A DNA stretch of 64,000 nucleotides from Chloroflexota bacterium (GCA_019637815.1 JAHBUZ010000018.1:1-64000); one strand, 5' to 3'. Positions 54,888 to 63,922 are shown, numbered from the stretch's first letter. Numbers and translations are program-made. Notes: generated by a model not told the origin, from the letters alone.

Positions 54888-55523
54888 GTGTACCTCCTCA
54901 CACATCGTACCACACAGATCACCCCTGCCACGCTCAGGGTCGGCCAGCGTCACGAGTGGTCCATGACGTGTGCCGGCTCCATCGGTACTGGCTGGAGGCT
55001 CCGGATCGGCGGTGTCGGTCGGCGGGAGCGAGGGGACCATCAGCGCGATCGCCTGGGACAGCGTGCGCGGCCCCGCGAACCGAGGGTCCATGCGGGCCGA
55101 GCCGTACTGGCGGATGAGGCGGACGGAGCCATCGTCACGGACCTCCCATGCCACCGCCGTCATGGACGAGAGCGTCAGGAGGTCGCCGGCGCTGATGAGA
55201 TAGGTCGGTCCCTTGGTCAGATGGCGCATGCCGAAGCAGCCACCCGAGAACGTGATCCGCCCGCCGGGTCGCAGCTCCCGCTGGACCGGCTCGGTCACCG
55301 GCCGGTCCTCGCCTGCGAACACCTCATCGATCGCGAACTCGTACTTCTGTACGTCACCGCGATCCCAGCGGACGAGGGTGCCTGTGAACGTGTAGTTCCT
55401 CGCGAACGACACCTGACGCGGCATCGAGGCGCTGCACGACTCCGCCGCCACCGGCGGTGGCGGAGTCCCGATCGTCAGGACCGCGACCATGGGCAGCCCC
55501 AGCAGCAGTAGGACACGACGCAT
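54663..55523 (-). CDS. Secreted protein ORF that runs in frame into vapB
   Basis: 286-residue open frame from ATG 55523. Residues 1-27 are a signal peptide (RRVLLLLGLPMVAVLTIGTPPPPVAA), then a mature domain with Cys30 and Cys~96 and FTGTLVRWDRGDVQKYEF..., which I do not recognise. Residue ~213 is the vapB start codon, with its own ribosome site, and no stop lies between. So the secreted gene has no stop of its own here: either the vapBC module inserted into its 3' end or a stop was lost. The true product may be truncated, or a small amount of fusion may be made. Confidence 0.65.
   Translation of the reverse strand: MRRVLLLLGLPMVAVLTIGTPPPPVAAESCSASMPRQVSFARNYTFTGTLVRWDRGDVQKYEFAIDEVFAGEDRPVTEPVQRELRPGGRITFSGGCFGMRHLTKGPTYLISAGDLLTLSSMTAVAWEVRDDGSVRLIRQYGSARMDPRFAGPRTLSQAIALMVPSLPPTDTADPEPPASTDGAGTRHGPLVTLADPERGRGDLCGTMCEEVHMATNLAIDPELLDRALRVGGERTKKATVTTALEEYIARREQARIVQHFGTLDWDPLYDHKADRRSRDGKLEARR
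54886..54905 (-). promoter_or_regulatory. Inverted repeat around the vapB ribosome site
   Basis: ATGTGT (54886-54891) and ACACAT (54900-54905) flank the 8-nt ACCTCCTC (the reverse of the ribosome site); in RNA the start codon lies in the stem. It could be an operator or a translation-control hairpin. A TACGAT -10-like box on the minus strand overlaps its far end (54904-54909). Confidence 0.45.
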
Positions 55524-55622
55524 CGCGCGAACCCCTCACCTCGCGGATCCCTCGGTCGGATCGTCTCGGAGTCGACCGTCACAGGTGGGACGCACGACGC
55601 TCGTCGTTGTTGCGGACCAGAT

Positions 55623-57401
55623 TCACTCCGTCGTCGGTAGTAACACGTTCACGTCCGAGGCGGTGATGGTCGTGGTATCACCGCCGCGGCCGCCAGCCGT
55701 CGTGAGGCGCACGGACGCGCCGACGGTCACGTCGTCGCGGGTCGCGGTGGCCTGCCGGACATAGCGTGTCGCATCCGTCGTGGTCACGACGAGCGAGCCC
55801 ATGGCGGTCTCGACGGTCACCGAGCCATCGTCGATGGCGCTCACGGTGCCGCTGAGGCCACCGCCGAAGCCACCGCGCATCCCCCGACCCCCCTGGCCGG
55901 CGCTGGATGCATCGGCGATGAGGAGCTCGACCTCCGTGGCGGTCATCGAGGTCTCGGTGGTCGCGCCATCCGGCGGCGCACCCATCGCATCCTGTCCTGG
56001 CCCGCCCTGGCCCCGACCGAAGCCGCCCGGGCCGCCGAAGCCACCATCGACCTCGACCCGCACGCTCGCCCCGACGACGACATCATCCCGGCTCGCCGCG
56101 ATCTGCTGGTGGTAGGTGGTGTCCGCGGTGGTCGCGACCTCGACCTGCTGGCCATCAGTGGTGGTGAGGGTGAGGCCGGTGTCGGTGACCGCCGCGATGG
56201 TGCCACCACTGGCCAGGCCGAAGCCGCCGCGCCCGCCCTGGGGTGGACCACCCTGCTGGCCGGTGGAGCCGCCCTGGTCCGCGGTGCCCTGGCTGGTCGT
56301 GCCCTGGTCGTCGGCATCCGGGATGGAGGGCGCGCCACTCGGGGCGGCGACCTGGCCGGTCGTGCCCTGGCCATCGGTGGTGCCTCGTCCTGAGGTGGTC
56401 GTCTGCCCGCCGGTCGTGTCGGTGTCGTCGGTCGTGCCCGGGCCGCCACGTATCCCCTGGCCTTCGCGTCCTGCGAACCCGCCCAGGGCTGCGGACCCTG
56501 CTCCCCCACCGACCGACGCGGGTGCGGTCTGGCGACCCACGGCGAACCCGACGCCGCCCACGGCGACCATCAGACCCACCACGAGCAGCCCGTCCACGGC
56601 CTTGCTGGCCGTCGAGCGACGCTTGGGGGGTGCTGCGACGACCGGCGCAGGAGCCGTCGGAGGCGCCGCGACCGGCATGACCGGCATCGTGGCCACGAGC
56701 GGTGGCGCCACGGCCGGGGACATCGCCCCGGCTGCCAGGTCAGGCAGGGTCATGGCCACCCGCGGCCGATCGGCGACGGCCGGGGTCATCGGCGCCGGTC
56801 GATCGGCGACCGGCTGGGTCATCGGCGCCGGTCGATCGGCGACCGGCTGGGTCATCGGCGCCGGTCGATCGGCGACGGCCGGGGTCATCGGCGCCGGTCG
56901 ATCGGCGACGGCCGGGGTCATCGGCGCCGGTCGATCGGCGACCGGCTGGGTCATCGGCACAGCCGGGTCCGGCGGCACGACCGCCCAGTCCGGCACGGCC
57001 GGCTGATCGGCCATGGCCGGCACCGACGCGGTCGAAGCCATCGGCGTGGCCCACCGATCCTCGACGGCCGGGCCCGGCGGCGCGGCTGGCTGATCCACCG
57101 ACACCGGGGCCACCGGCGTGGCCGGCACATCCAGCTGATGGGTCGGCGTCGGAGCCACTGCCGCCGTCGGCGCCACGACCGGCGCCCCACCGACCATCGT
57201 CCAGACGGGTCGCCCCTGCACATCGGTGCCGAGCTGCCAGCCCGGCGGGGGCGCCCAGCCCTCGGGCAGCTGCCAGACCACGGGCGAGGCGGTCCGGCCA
57301 TCGGTCGATCCATCACCATCGGTCGCCCCGTCGGGGACGGGCACCCGGGTGAAGCGTGGGTCATCGGGCGTCGCGCCGGACGCCGGGGTCGAGGTGTCCA
57401 T
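55623..57401 (-). CDS. Membrane-anchored DUF5666-like protein with 11-residue repeats
   Basis: 592 residues from ATG 57401, chosen for AGGAG just upstream; the ATG at 57437 overlaps the permease stop and is a second choice. The first ~240 residues are Pro/Ala/Thr-rich with six copies of a VADRPAPMT-P/Q unit. One membrane segment (~260-280, GLLVVGLMVAVGGVGFAVG) follows, then Gly/Thr/Gln-rich linkers and two DUF5666-like beta domains (about 385-465 and 510-590) with TTADTTYHQQ and TTTDATRYVRQ. Last gene of the MacAB-type operon; its role is likely envelope-linked but unknown. Confidence 0.8.
   Translation of the reverse strand: MDTSTPASGATPDDPRFTRVPVPDGATDGDGSTDGRTASPVVWQLPEGWAPPPGWQLGTDVQGRPVWTMVGGAPVVAPTAAVAPTPTHQLDVPATPVAPVSVDQPAAPPGPAVEDRWATPMASTASVPAMADQPAVPDWAVVPPDPAVPMTQPVADRPAPMTPAVADRPAPMTPAVADRPAPMTQPVADRPAPMTQPVADRPAPMTPAVADRPRVAMTLPDLAAGAMSPAVAPPLVATMPVMPVAAPPTAPAPVVAAPPKRRSTASKAVDGLLVVGLMVAVGGVGFAVGRQTAPASVGGGAGSAALGGFAGREGQGIRGGPGTTDDTDTTGGQTTTSGRGTTDGQGTTGQVAAPSGAPSIPDADDQGTTSQGTADQGGSTGQQGGPPQGGRGGFGLASGGTIAAVTDTGLTLTTTDGQQVEVATTADTTYHQQIAASRDDVVVGASVRVEVDGGFGGPGGFGRGQGGPGQDAMGAPPDGATTETSMTATEVELLIADASSAGQGGRGMRGGFGGGLSGTVSAIDDGSVTVETAMGSLVVTTTDATRYVRQATATRDDVTVGASVRLTTAGGRGGDTTTITASDVNVLLPTTE
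56761..56958 (-). repeat. 33-bp coding repeat, about six copies
   Basis: Encodes VADRPAPMT plus a two-residue spacer in the DUF5666-like protein; copies are near-identical at the DNA level (two versions alternate), a sign of recent expansion by slippage or recombination. Confidence 0.8.
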
Positions 57402-57429
57402 GGGGATCTCCTGGGAGGTGGGACGCGGG

Positions 57430-58641
57430 TCACTCATAGCGCAGCGCCACGATGGGATCGAGCCGTGCCGCCTGGCGCGCCGGCCAGACGCCGAACACGA
57501 CGCCGACGAGGAGGCTGAAGCCGACGGCCATCAACACCGTCATGGGTTGGAACTGGAAGCCCCAGCCGGCGACCTGGCCCACGACCATCGAGACCGCCAC
57601 GCCCAGGAACACCCCGATGAGGCCCCCGATGACCGAGAGGGTCAGCGCCTCCACGAGGAACTGGGCGAGGATGTCCCGACCCCGCGCGCCGATGGCCTTG
57701 CGGATGCCGATCTCGCGCGTCCGCTCCCGGACCGAGACGAGCATGATGTTCATGATCCCGATGCCGCCGACCACGAGCGAGATGGAGGCGATCCCCGCGA
57801 GCAGGATGGTCAGCAGCGAGCTGATGGAGTCGACCGACTCGAGCAGCTGCGCCTGGTCGGCGATGGTGAAGTCATCGGAGCTGCCGGACGCGATCGCGTG
57901 ACGCTCCCGGAGGAGCGTCGTGGCCTGTGCCTTGACGGTATCCATCTGCTCCGAGGTCGCCACCGAGATCGCGATCGACCGCACCGAGTCGGTGGCATTG
58001 AAGTAGTGCTGGACCGCCGTGATGGGCACCAGCACGATGTCGTCGTTGCTCGCGGCACCCGACGTGCCCTTGGGCTGGAGGATGCCCACCAGCTGGAACG
58101 GGATCCCCGCGATGCGGATGTCCGAGCCGACGTCGCTGGCGCCCAGCCCCAGGTTGGTCGCGGTGTCGGAGCCGATGACGGCGACCCGCAGGCCGGCGTC
58201 CACGGAGACACCGTTGAGGAACGAGCCCTGCCAGACCGTGTAGTTGCGGACCCGCGCGTAGTCCTCGTTGGTGCCCACGATGCTGGCGGTCTCGTTGGCG
58301 TCACCCGCCGTGACCAGCGCGCTGGTCGAGAGCTCCGGCGCGAGCGCCGCGACGCCATCGAGCTCCGCGAGCGCGGCCGCATCGTCGACCGTGAGTGTGG
58401 TCGCCGAGCCGAAGGCACCGCGCGTGAAGCCGCTCGTGGATGCGCCCGCGTTGACGGTCAGCAGGTTGGTGCCGAGCGACTGGAGGTTGGCGGAGATGCC
58501 CGCCGTGGCGCCCTGGCCCACGGCCACGAGCGCGACCACGGAGCCGACACCGATGATGATGCCGAGCATCGTGAGCAGCGCACGCATCCGCGATGCGGCG
58601 AGCCGCGAGAGGGCGAGACGGACGAGCTCGCTGGCGCTCAC
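57430..58641 (-). CDS. MacB-type ABC transporter permease
   Basis: 403 residues. LALSRLAASRMRALLTMLGIIIGVGSVVALVAVGQGA is the FtsX/MacB first segment; a ~200-residue periplasmic domain and three more membrane segments follow, with the family loop RTREIGIRKAIGARGRDIL. Works with the adjacent ATPase and adaptor to export a substrate. Overlaps the ATPase gene by ATGA. Confidence 0.93.
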   Translation of the reverse strand: MSASELVRLALSRLAASRMRALLTMLGIIIGVGSVVALVAVGQGATAGISANLQSLGTNLLTVNAGASTSGFTRGAFGSATTLTVDDAAALAELDGVAALAPELSTSALVTAGDANETASIVGTNEDYARVRNYTVWQGSFLNGVSVDAGLRVAVIGSDTATNLGLGASDVGSDIRIAGIPFQLVGILQPKGTSGAASNDDIVLVPITAVQHYFNATDSVRSIAISVATSEQMDTVKAQATTLLRERHAIASGSSDDFTIADQAQLLESVDSISSLLTILLAGIASISLVVGGIGIMNIMLVSVRERTREIGIRKAIGARGRDILAQFLVEALTLSVIGGLIGVFLGVAVSMVVGQVAGWGFQFQPMTVLMAVGFSLLVGVVFGVWPARQAARLDPIVALRYE

Positions 58642-59390
58642 ACCAGCTGCCCGTCCCGGACGTGGACCTGCCGGGGCGCCTGCGCGGCGACCTCGTGGTC
58701 GTGGGTGATGAGCACGATCGTGCGGCCCTGGCGGTGGAGCGCGTGGAAGCGCGCCATCACCTCCACGCCGGACGCCGTGTCCAGGTTGCCCGTGGGCTCG
58801 TCGGCGAGGATGATCGAGGGGTTCGTGACCAGCGCCCGGGCGATGGCCACGCGCTGCTGCTGACCGCCCGAGAGCTCGCTCGGCAGATGGTCGAGCCGCT
58901 CGCCGAGACCCAGCTCCGTGAGCGCCGCCCGCGACCGCTCGATGCGCTCGCGGCGACCCACCCCCTGGTAGAGCAGCGGCGTCGCCACGTTGTCCGTGGC
59001 GGATGTCCGTGCCAGCAGGTTGTAGCTCTGGAACACGAAGCCGATCTCGCGGCTCCGGAGTCGTGCCAGCTCATCATCCGAGAGCCCCTCCACGGACGTC
59101 CCCGCGAGCACGTAGCTGCCCGCGGACGGCCGGTCGAGACAGCCGATGATGTTCATGAGCGTCGACTTGCCCGAGCCGGACGGGCCCACGATGGCCACGA
59201 ACTCCCCCTGGTGGACCTGGAGGCTCACGCCCCGGAGCGCCTCCACGGTCACCGAACCCAGGTGATAGACGCGCCACAGGTCGCGGATGTCGATGAGCGC
59301 GTGGTCCGCCGTGGGCGAGGCGTCCGCGTGGTCCCATCCCGCGGGCCCGGTGCGGCCCTCCACGGACGGCGCGAGGAGTGTCGCGCTCAT
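58638..59390 (-). CDS. MacB-type ABC transporter ATPase
   Basis: 250 residues. Walker A GPSGSGKST, signature LSGGQQQR, Walker B IILADEPTG and the MacB/LolD-like FQSYNLL are all present. It powers the permease next door. Starts in the stop of the adaptor gene. Confidence 0.95.
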   Translation of the reverse strand: MSATLLAPSVEGRTGPAGWDHADASPTADHALIDIRDLWRVYHLGSVTVEALRGVSLQVHQGEFVAIVGPSGSGKSTLMNIIGCLDRPSAGSYVLAGTSVEGLSDDELARLRSREIGFVFQSYNLLARTSATDNVATPLLYQGVGRRERIERSRAALTELGLGERLDHLPSELSGGQQQRVAIARALVTNPSIILADEPTGNLDTASGVEVMARFHALHRQGRTIVLITHDHEVAAQAPRQVHVRDGQLV

Positions 59391-60910
59391 GGCCGGTTGC
59401 TCCCACGGCCACCGCCGGGGAACCCACCACCGCCGGGGAACCCACCACCGCCACCCAGGCCACCGAGGTTGATGCCGCCGAGGCCACCCTGGGTGGTCGT
59501 GCCGCTGCCGCCGGACTGGGCGCTGGCCGTGCCTGTGATGACGGTCGTGCCCTCCGCGACGCCGCTCGTGATCGCGGCGAGGGTGTCGGTGACGAGGCCC
59601 ACCTCCACCGGGACGAGCTGCTCGGCGCCATCGGAGCCGAGGGTACGCACCATGTACTGGCCACCCCGACCCACGAGCGCGGCCACCGGGACCGCGACCA
59701 CGTCCGTCTGGCTCGCGGTGGTCACGGCCACCTCCGCGGACATGCCGGCCCGCAGCGTCTCGGGCGCGCCCTCGATGGTGATGGTCGCGGGATAGCTGAC
59801 CACGGACGAGCTGCCGGAGCCGGATGCGACCGGATCGATCGCGGAGAGATGACCGACCAGCTCCGCGCCCACGGCATCGATGGTGACGGTGGCCGCCTGG
59901 CCCGATGCGAGCGCTGTGAGGTCCGACTCGGTGAAGGATGCGGTCACGACCATCGGCCCCGCCTGCATCGCGATCGCATCGCCCGCCGGGGCGGTGGCGC
60001 CGACGACGAGGTCGACCGTGGTCACGATGCCGTCCGCGGGCGCCACGATGGCCGAGGCGTCCGCAGCGGCCTGTGCCGCGTCGAGTGACTGCTGGGCGCT
60101 CGCGACCGCGGCGCGGGACGACTCGAGCGTCGCGGTGTCGGTGGGCGCGATCGCCTCCGCGTGGGTCCGCTCCGCATCGGCGAGCGCGAGCTCGGCGCTC
60201 GTGACCGCGTCGGTCGCATCCGCCAGCCGTGACGCGTTGTCCCGGCGGGTGGCGGTGAGGTTCCGCTTCGCATCGCGGACGTTGCGCCGATCCTGGCGGA
60301 GGATGGACGACGCCGCGTCATCGTCCTGGTCGTTGGCGAGCGTCACCTCCGCATCGTTGACGGACGTCTTCGCGGCGGTCAGGGATGCCGTGTTCGAGGC
60401 CTTCGTCTCCTCGAGCGACCGATTCGCGGCCTCGAGGCTCATCTGCGCCTTCTGCAACGCGGAATCCGCGGCGGCCCGGGCGGCGGCGGTCGGCTTCGCC
60501 TCCGCGTCGGTGAGCGTCTGGCGAGCGCTGGCGAGGGCGACCTGTGCCTGCTGGAGCGCGACCCGTGCCTCGGCGCTCTCGGCGGTCGCGAGGACGTCGC
60601 CGGCTGCCACGCGGTCGCCCACCGCGACGTCCACCTCGGTCACGGTCCAGGCGAGGCCGGTGGTGGCGCCCGAGCTCGTGGCGGCCGAGCCGATGGTCGC
60701 AGCGGCACGACCGAAGCCGAGGCCATACGTGGTGGATGCCGCGACGGTGCCCGTGGCGGCGGCCTGTCGGACCACGTCGGTCGTGGCGGCGGTGGCGGTG
60801 AGGAAGGTGGTCGCGGCGGCGGATCCCGTGGTCGGTGCCACCAGCACATAGCCGATGGCACCGAACCCGACGGCGAACAGGCCCGCGACCACGAGCAGCT
60901 TGCGCTTCAC
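59387..60910 (-). CDS. MacA-like periplasmic adaptor (HlyD family)
   Basis: 507 residues from GTG 60910 with AGGGAG upstream; the longer frame (to 60964) lacks a ribosome site. An N-terminal membrane anchor (KRKLLVVAGLFAVGFGAIGYVLV) is followed by a split biotinyl-lipoyl-like domain, a long helical hairpin (~140-300, Ala/Glu/Gln/Arg-rich, coiled coil), a beta-barrel and a membrane-proximal domain. The C-terminus is a Gly-rich tail (GGGGFPGGGGFPGGGRG). First gene of the four-gene export operon. Confidence 0.92.
   Translation of the reverse strand: MKRKLLVVAGLFAVGFGAIGYVLVAPTTGSAAATTFLTATAATTDVVRQAAATGTVAASTTYGLGFGRAAATIGSAATSSGATTGLAWTVTEVDVAVGDRVAAGDVLATAESAEARVALQQAQVALASARQTLTDAEAKPTAAARAAADSALQKAQMSLEAANRSLEETKASNTASLTAAKTSVNDAEVTLANDQDDDAASSILRQDRRNVRDAKRNLTATRRDNASRLADATDAVTSAELALADAERTHAEAIAPTDTATLESSRAAVASAQQSLDAAQAAADASAIVAPADGIVTTVDLVVGATAPAGDAIAMQAGPMVVTASFTESDLTALASGQAATVTIDAVGAELVGHLSAIDPVASGSGSSSVVSYPATITIEGAPETLRAGMSAEVAVTTASQTDVVAVPVAALVGRGGQYMVRTLGSDGAEQLVPVEVGLVTDTLAAITSGVAEGTTVITGTASAQSGGSGTTTQGGLGGINLGGLGGGGGFPGGGGFPGGGRGSNRP
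59411..59446 (-). repeat. 18-bp tandem repeat in macA-like 3' end
   Basis: Two identical 18-mers (ACCGCCGGGGAACCCACC on the plus strand) encode the repeated GGGFPG element of the Gly-rich tail. Confidence 0.85.
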
Positions 60911-61063
60911 GCGTGGTCTCCCTGTGTCGGATCGGATGGCCGGCGAGACCCGACCTGTCCGCACGATCGCACGCGGGATCGAGGATCACATGAGATCCGG
61001 GGACGGCGCGCCCGGGAAGCGGACGCCGCCGTGACATAGCCTCGGCGCCCGTCGAGCGCGCGC

Positions 61064-61069
61064 TAGACT
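61064..61069 (+). promoter_or_regulatory. TAGACT -10 box of the AI-2E family gene
   Basis: CGCTAGACT ends 6 nt before ATG 61076, with no ribosome site: leaderless layout identical to trpS. Confidence 0.5.
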
Positions 61070-61075
61070 GCGCGC

Positions 61076-62284
61076 ATGGTCAAGGGCCTGCTCCAGTCCG
61101 AGGGCCGCTGGATCCACGCGCTGCTGGTCCTCGGCACGCTGACCGTTGGCATGGTGCTCATCGGTCTCGTCTCGCAGGTGCTCGTCTTCTTCAGCGACAT
61201 CCTGCTCATCCTCGTGATGGCATGGCTGTTCGCGTTCATCCTCGCGCCGCTCGCCAACTGGATCGAGCGGCGGATGCCGGTCCTGCCGCGGGTCGCCGTC
61301 GTGGGCGTCATCTATGGGCTGCTGTTCGTGGCCCTGTCCGCGATCATCGTGGTCATCGCGGTGAGCGTCGCCGGCTCCCTCAACGAGCTCATCCAGGACG
61401 AGCGCTGGCTTCCGGAGAACCTGCCGGCCACCCTGGCGCCGCTCCAGACCTGGCTCACGAGCGTGGGCATCCACGTGGACCTCACGGAAGCCGTCAAGCA
61501 GGCAGGCGACGCGCTCGGCACGATCGCCGGGGACCAGGTCGGCGCGGTGGCCAACCTCGCGACCGCGAGCCTGGGCATCATCGGCAACCTGCTCATGGTC
61601 GTGTTCCTGTCGGTGTTCATCCTCATCGACAAGGACCGCATCCTGGCGTTCTTCATCCGCCTCTCGCCGCAGCGCTACGCGGACGAGGTGCGATTGCTCC
61701 AGACGAGCGTCTCGTCCTCGTTCGGCGGCTTCCTGCGAGGCCAGGCCATCCAGGGGGTCGTGCTCGGTCTCGTGGCCGCCATCGGCGGGGCCGTCCTCAA
61801 CGTGCCCTACTGGCCGGCGACGGCGGTCATCGTGGCGGTGCTCCAGATGATCCCGTTCTTCGGGCCCTTCGTGTCCTGGGCGCCACCGGTGGTCGCAGCG
61901 CTGCTGACCGGTGGCCCGGTCGTGGCGATGCTCATCATCATGGTGGCGGGCTGGTTCGTGGTCATGAACATCATCCAGCCACGCGTGATGGCGGACTCGG
62001 TGGGCATCCACCCGGTCGTGGTGCTGCTGTCCGTGCTCATCGGCCTCAAGCTCCAGGGCGTCGCGGGCGCGATCTTCGCGGTCCCCGTGGCAGCGGTCAT
62101 CTCCGCGTTCTTCTTCTTCTACCTGGAGCGCTCGCCGGCGGGCGCACCGCGGGACGTGGCGAGCCGCGCTGCGCGGCGCGTGGAGGAGCGCCAGGGTCGA
62201 CCGGTGCGGGTCCCCACGGCACCCGTCGTGGTCCCCGGCGGTCCCGGTGACCTGCGGCCGTCACCCGACGATCGGACGACGTGA
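61076..62284 (+). CDS. AI-2E family transporter
   Basis: 402 residues. About seven to eight hydrophobic segments; the last ~40 residues are basic and soluble. Pattern FLSVFILIDKDRILAFFIRLSP and QMIPFFGPFVSWAPPVV are typical of the AI-2 exporter family (PerM/YdiK). Members transport small metabolites or ions; this one's substrate is unknown. Its stop overlaps surE (GTGA), so they are expressed together. Confidence 0.92.
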   Translation: MVKGLLQSEGRWIHALLVLGTLTVGMVLIGLVSQVLVFFSDILLILVMAWLFAFILAPLANWIERRMPVLPRVAVVGVIYGLLFVALSAIIVVIAVSVAGSLNELIQDERWLPENLPATLAPLQTWLTSVGIHVDLTEAVKQAGDALGTIAGDQVGAVANLATASLGIIGNLLMVVFLSVFILIDKDRILAFFIRLSPQRYADEVRLLQTSVSSSFGGFLRGQAIQGVVLGLVAAIGGAVLNVPYWPATAVIVAVLQMIPFFGPFVSWAPPVVAALLTGGPVVAMLIIMVAGWFVVMNIIQPRVMADSVGIHPVVVLLSVLIGLKLQGVAGAIFAVPVAAVISAFFFFYLERSPAGAPRDVASRAARRVEERQGRPVRVPTAPVVVPGGPGDLRPSPDDRTT

Positions 62285-63372
62285 CCGACGACCCAGCGGG
62301 ACGGGCGAGCCGGGAGCGGGTACCGCGACCCGGGCAGGGGTCCGACCGGCCCGATGACATCGGCCGTGAGCTCGCGGCAGCGTCGCGGGACCCCGGCCGC
62401 AGCGCCCCAGCTGACAGCGACGGCCTGCGCGAGGGCGAGCGGATCGAACGGCGGGCCATCGACCGGGACCGGGGCGAGCCGCTCGCTGCGGGCGAGCGGG
62501 AGCTGCCGGCACCGCGTGCCACCAGTCGCCAGGCGCGCCCTCTCGAGGAGTGGACGAGCCGGCCGCGCATCCTGGTCACCAACGACGACGGCATCGAGTC
62601 CCGGGGTCTCCTCGCGCTCAAGCAGGCGCTCGAGCCGCTGGGTCACGTGTATGTCATGGCGCCCGAGACCAACCAGTCCGCCGTGGGTCACCAGAAGACG
62701 TTCATGCGGCCGCTCCGTGTCCGCGAACGGACGCTCGCGGACGGCAGCATCGGCTGGTCCGTGGACGGCTCGCCGACCGACGCGGTGAGCCTCGCCTTCC
62801 TGGGCTACTTCGAGGTGGGCTTCGACCTGGTCGCCTCGGGCATCAACTACGGCGCGAACCTCGGCGATGACGTGACGTACTCGGGGACGGTCAGCGCGGC
62901 CATGGAGGCGGTCATCAACGAGTGCCCCGCGTTCGCGGTCTCGCAGGAGTACGACGGGCATCCCGACTTCGACCTCGCCGCACGCATCGCCCATCGCGTC
63001 GCGGTCAACATCCTGGAGCACGGCCTCGATCCCGGGGAGCTGCTCAACGTCAACGTGCCCGCGCGCCCCGATGACGACGATGTGCCCGTGGACGTGACCC
63101 GGATGGGCAAGCGCATCTACCACGATGCGCTCCTGCGACGGCTCGATCCGCGGGGCGTCCCCTACTACTGGATCGGCGGACCCGCGCCCTCGGGACATGC
63201 CGAGCCCGGCACCGACTTCCACGCGGTCGTCAACGGCCGCATCGCCATCACGCCCATCCAGCTCGACCTGACCGCGGGGCGCCTGCTGCGCCGGCTCTCC
63301 GAGTGGTCATGGGAGCTGCCGCTCGCCGTCCCGCCCGAGCAGGAGCTCGCGGAGAGCCTCGACCGGCCGTAG
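62281..63372 (+). CDS. surE: 5'/3'-nucleotidase SurE with N-terminal extension
   Basis: 363 residues from GTG 62281 in overlap with the permease stop. ILVTNDDGIES at 97-107 is the SurE active site (Asp102-Asp103), and MAPETNQSAVGH and GINYGANLGDDVTYSGTVSAAMEA are present. SurE removes phosphate from nucleoside monophosphates and some polyphosphates. The first ~93 residues are charged and disordered in look, absent in standard ~250-residue SurE. An internal start could exist, but none has a clear ribosome site. Confidence 0.92.
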   Translation: MTDDPAGRASRERVPRPGQGSDRPDDIGRELAAASRDPGRSAPADSDGLREGERIERRAIDRDRGEPLAAGERELPAPRATSRQARPLEEWTSRPRILVTNDDGIESRGLLALKQALEPLGHVYVMAPETNQSAVGHQKTFMRPLRVRERTLADGSIGWSVDGSPTDAVSLAFLGYFEVGFDLVASGINYGANLGDDVTYSGTVSAAMEAVINECPAFAVSQEYDGHPDFDLAARIAHRVAVNILEHGLDPGELLNVNVPARPDDDDVPVDVTRMGKRIYHDALLRRLDPRGVPYYWIGGPAPSGHAEPGTDFHAVVNGRIAITPIQLDLTAGRLLRRLSEWSWELPLAVPPEQELAESLDRP

Positions 63373-63373
63373 C

Positions 63374-63388
63374 CCGGGGTCGCCCCGG
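63374..63388. terminator. Hairpin between convergent surE and secreted-protein gene
   Basis: CCGGGG-TCG-CCCCGG fills the 16-nt gap between the two stop codons. No T-tract; weak candidate for a bidirectional terminator. Confidence 0.35.
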
Positions 63389-63754
63389 TCAGTCGCCTTG
63401 GCCGCTGGCGTCTGCGCGCCGGGCCCGACTCGGTCCCAGGACGCGGGGGTCGATCTCCACGGCCACCCAAGGAACGAAGCAGTCGGCCTCGGGGCCATAA
63501 GGGTCTGCCGGCTGATGGGGCTCCGCATCGCGCGCCGTATCTGGCAGGCAGACCTCGATCGCCGCCGCCGCACCCACTACGGCCGCTAGGGTGTCGATGC
63601 CTCCGATGACTGGCCCTTCGACAGGGGCCGCCCCAGTCATGGCCCTGGACTCGACGGAGTCGACCCTGACATCATCCGGCTCGTGCGCGGCCACAGCCAC
63701 CGACCCGACCACCAGGAGACAACCGACCACCAGACCGACCCGTATGGATGACAT
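63389..63754 (-). CDS. Small secreted protein
   Basis: 121 residues from ATG 63754 with AAGGG-type ribosome site upstream. Residues 1-23 are a signal peptide (VGLVVGCLLVVGSVAVAA then HEP). The mature part is acidic, with two cysteines and no recognisable domain. Convergent with surE. It may be a genuine gene, but support is only the signal peptide and start. Confidence 0.55.
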   Translation of the reverse strand: MSSIRVGLVVGCLLVVGSVAVAAHEPDDVRVDSVESRAMTGAAPVEGPVIGGIDTLAAVVGAAAAIEVCLPDTARDAEPHQPADPYGPEADCFVPWVAVEIDPRVLGPSRARRADASGQGD

Positions 63755-63922
63755 CAGCAGCCGCCCTTCTGTCGTGCTTTCGGGATGCAGCCGATGCTGG
63801 GGCTCGATGATCGGCGAGAAGTGTCGCGGGCAGAAGTCTACGTGTCAAGGACCTGTGCCGCGGTCGTAAGCATCCCAACGTCTGTGACGGCGGGGCCCTG
63901 AGGGCACCGCGCGGCGATGGCG

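Noticed and set aside
59880..60851. 323-codon plus-strand frame rich in Ala/Ser/Val
   Set aside because: Antisense to the coiled-coil part of the adaptor; its alpha-helix-like composition is the mirror of the adaptor's codons.
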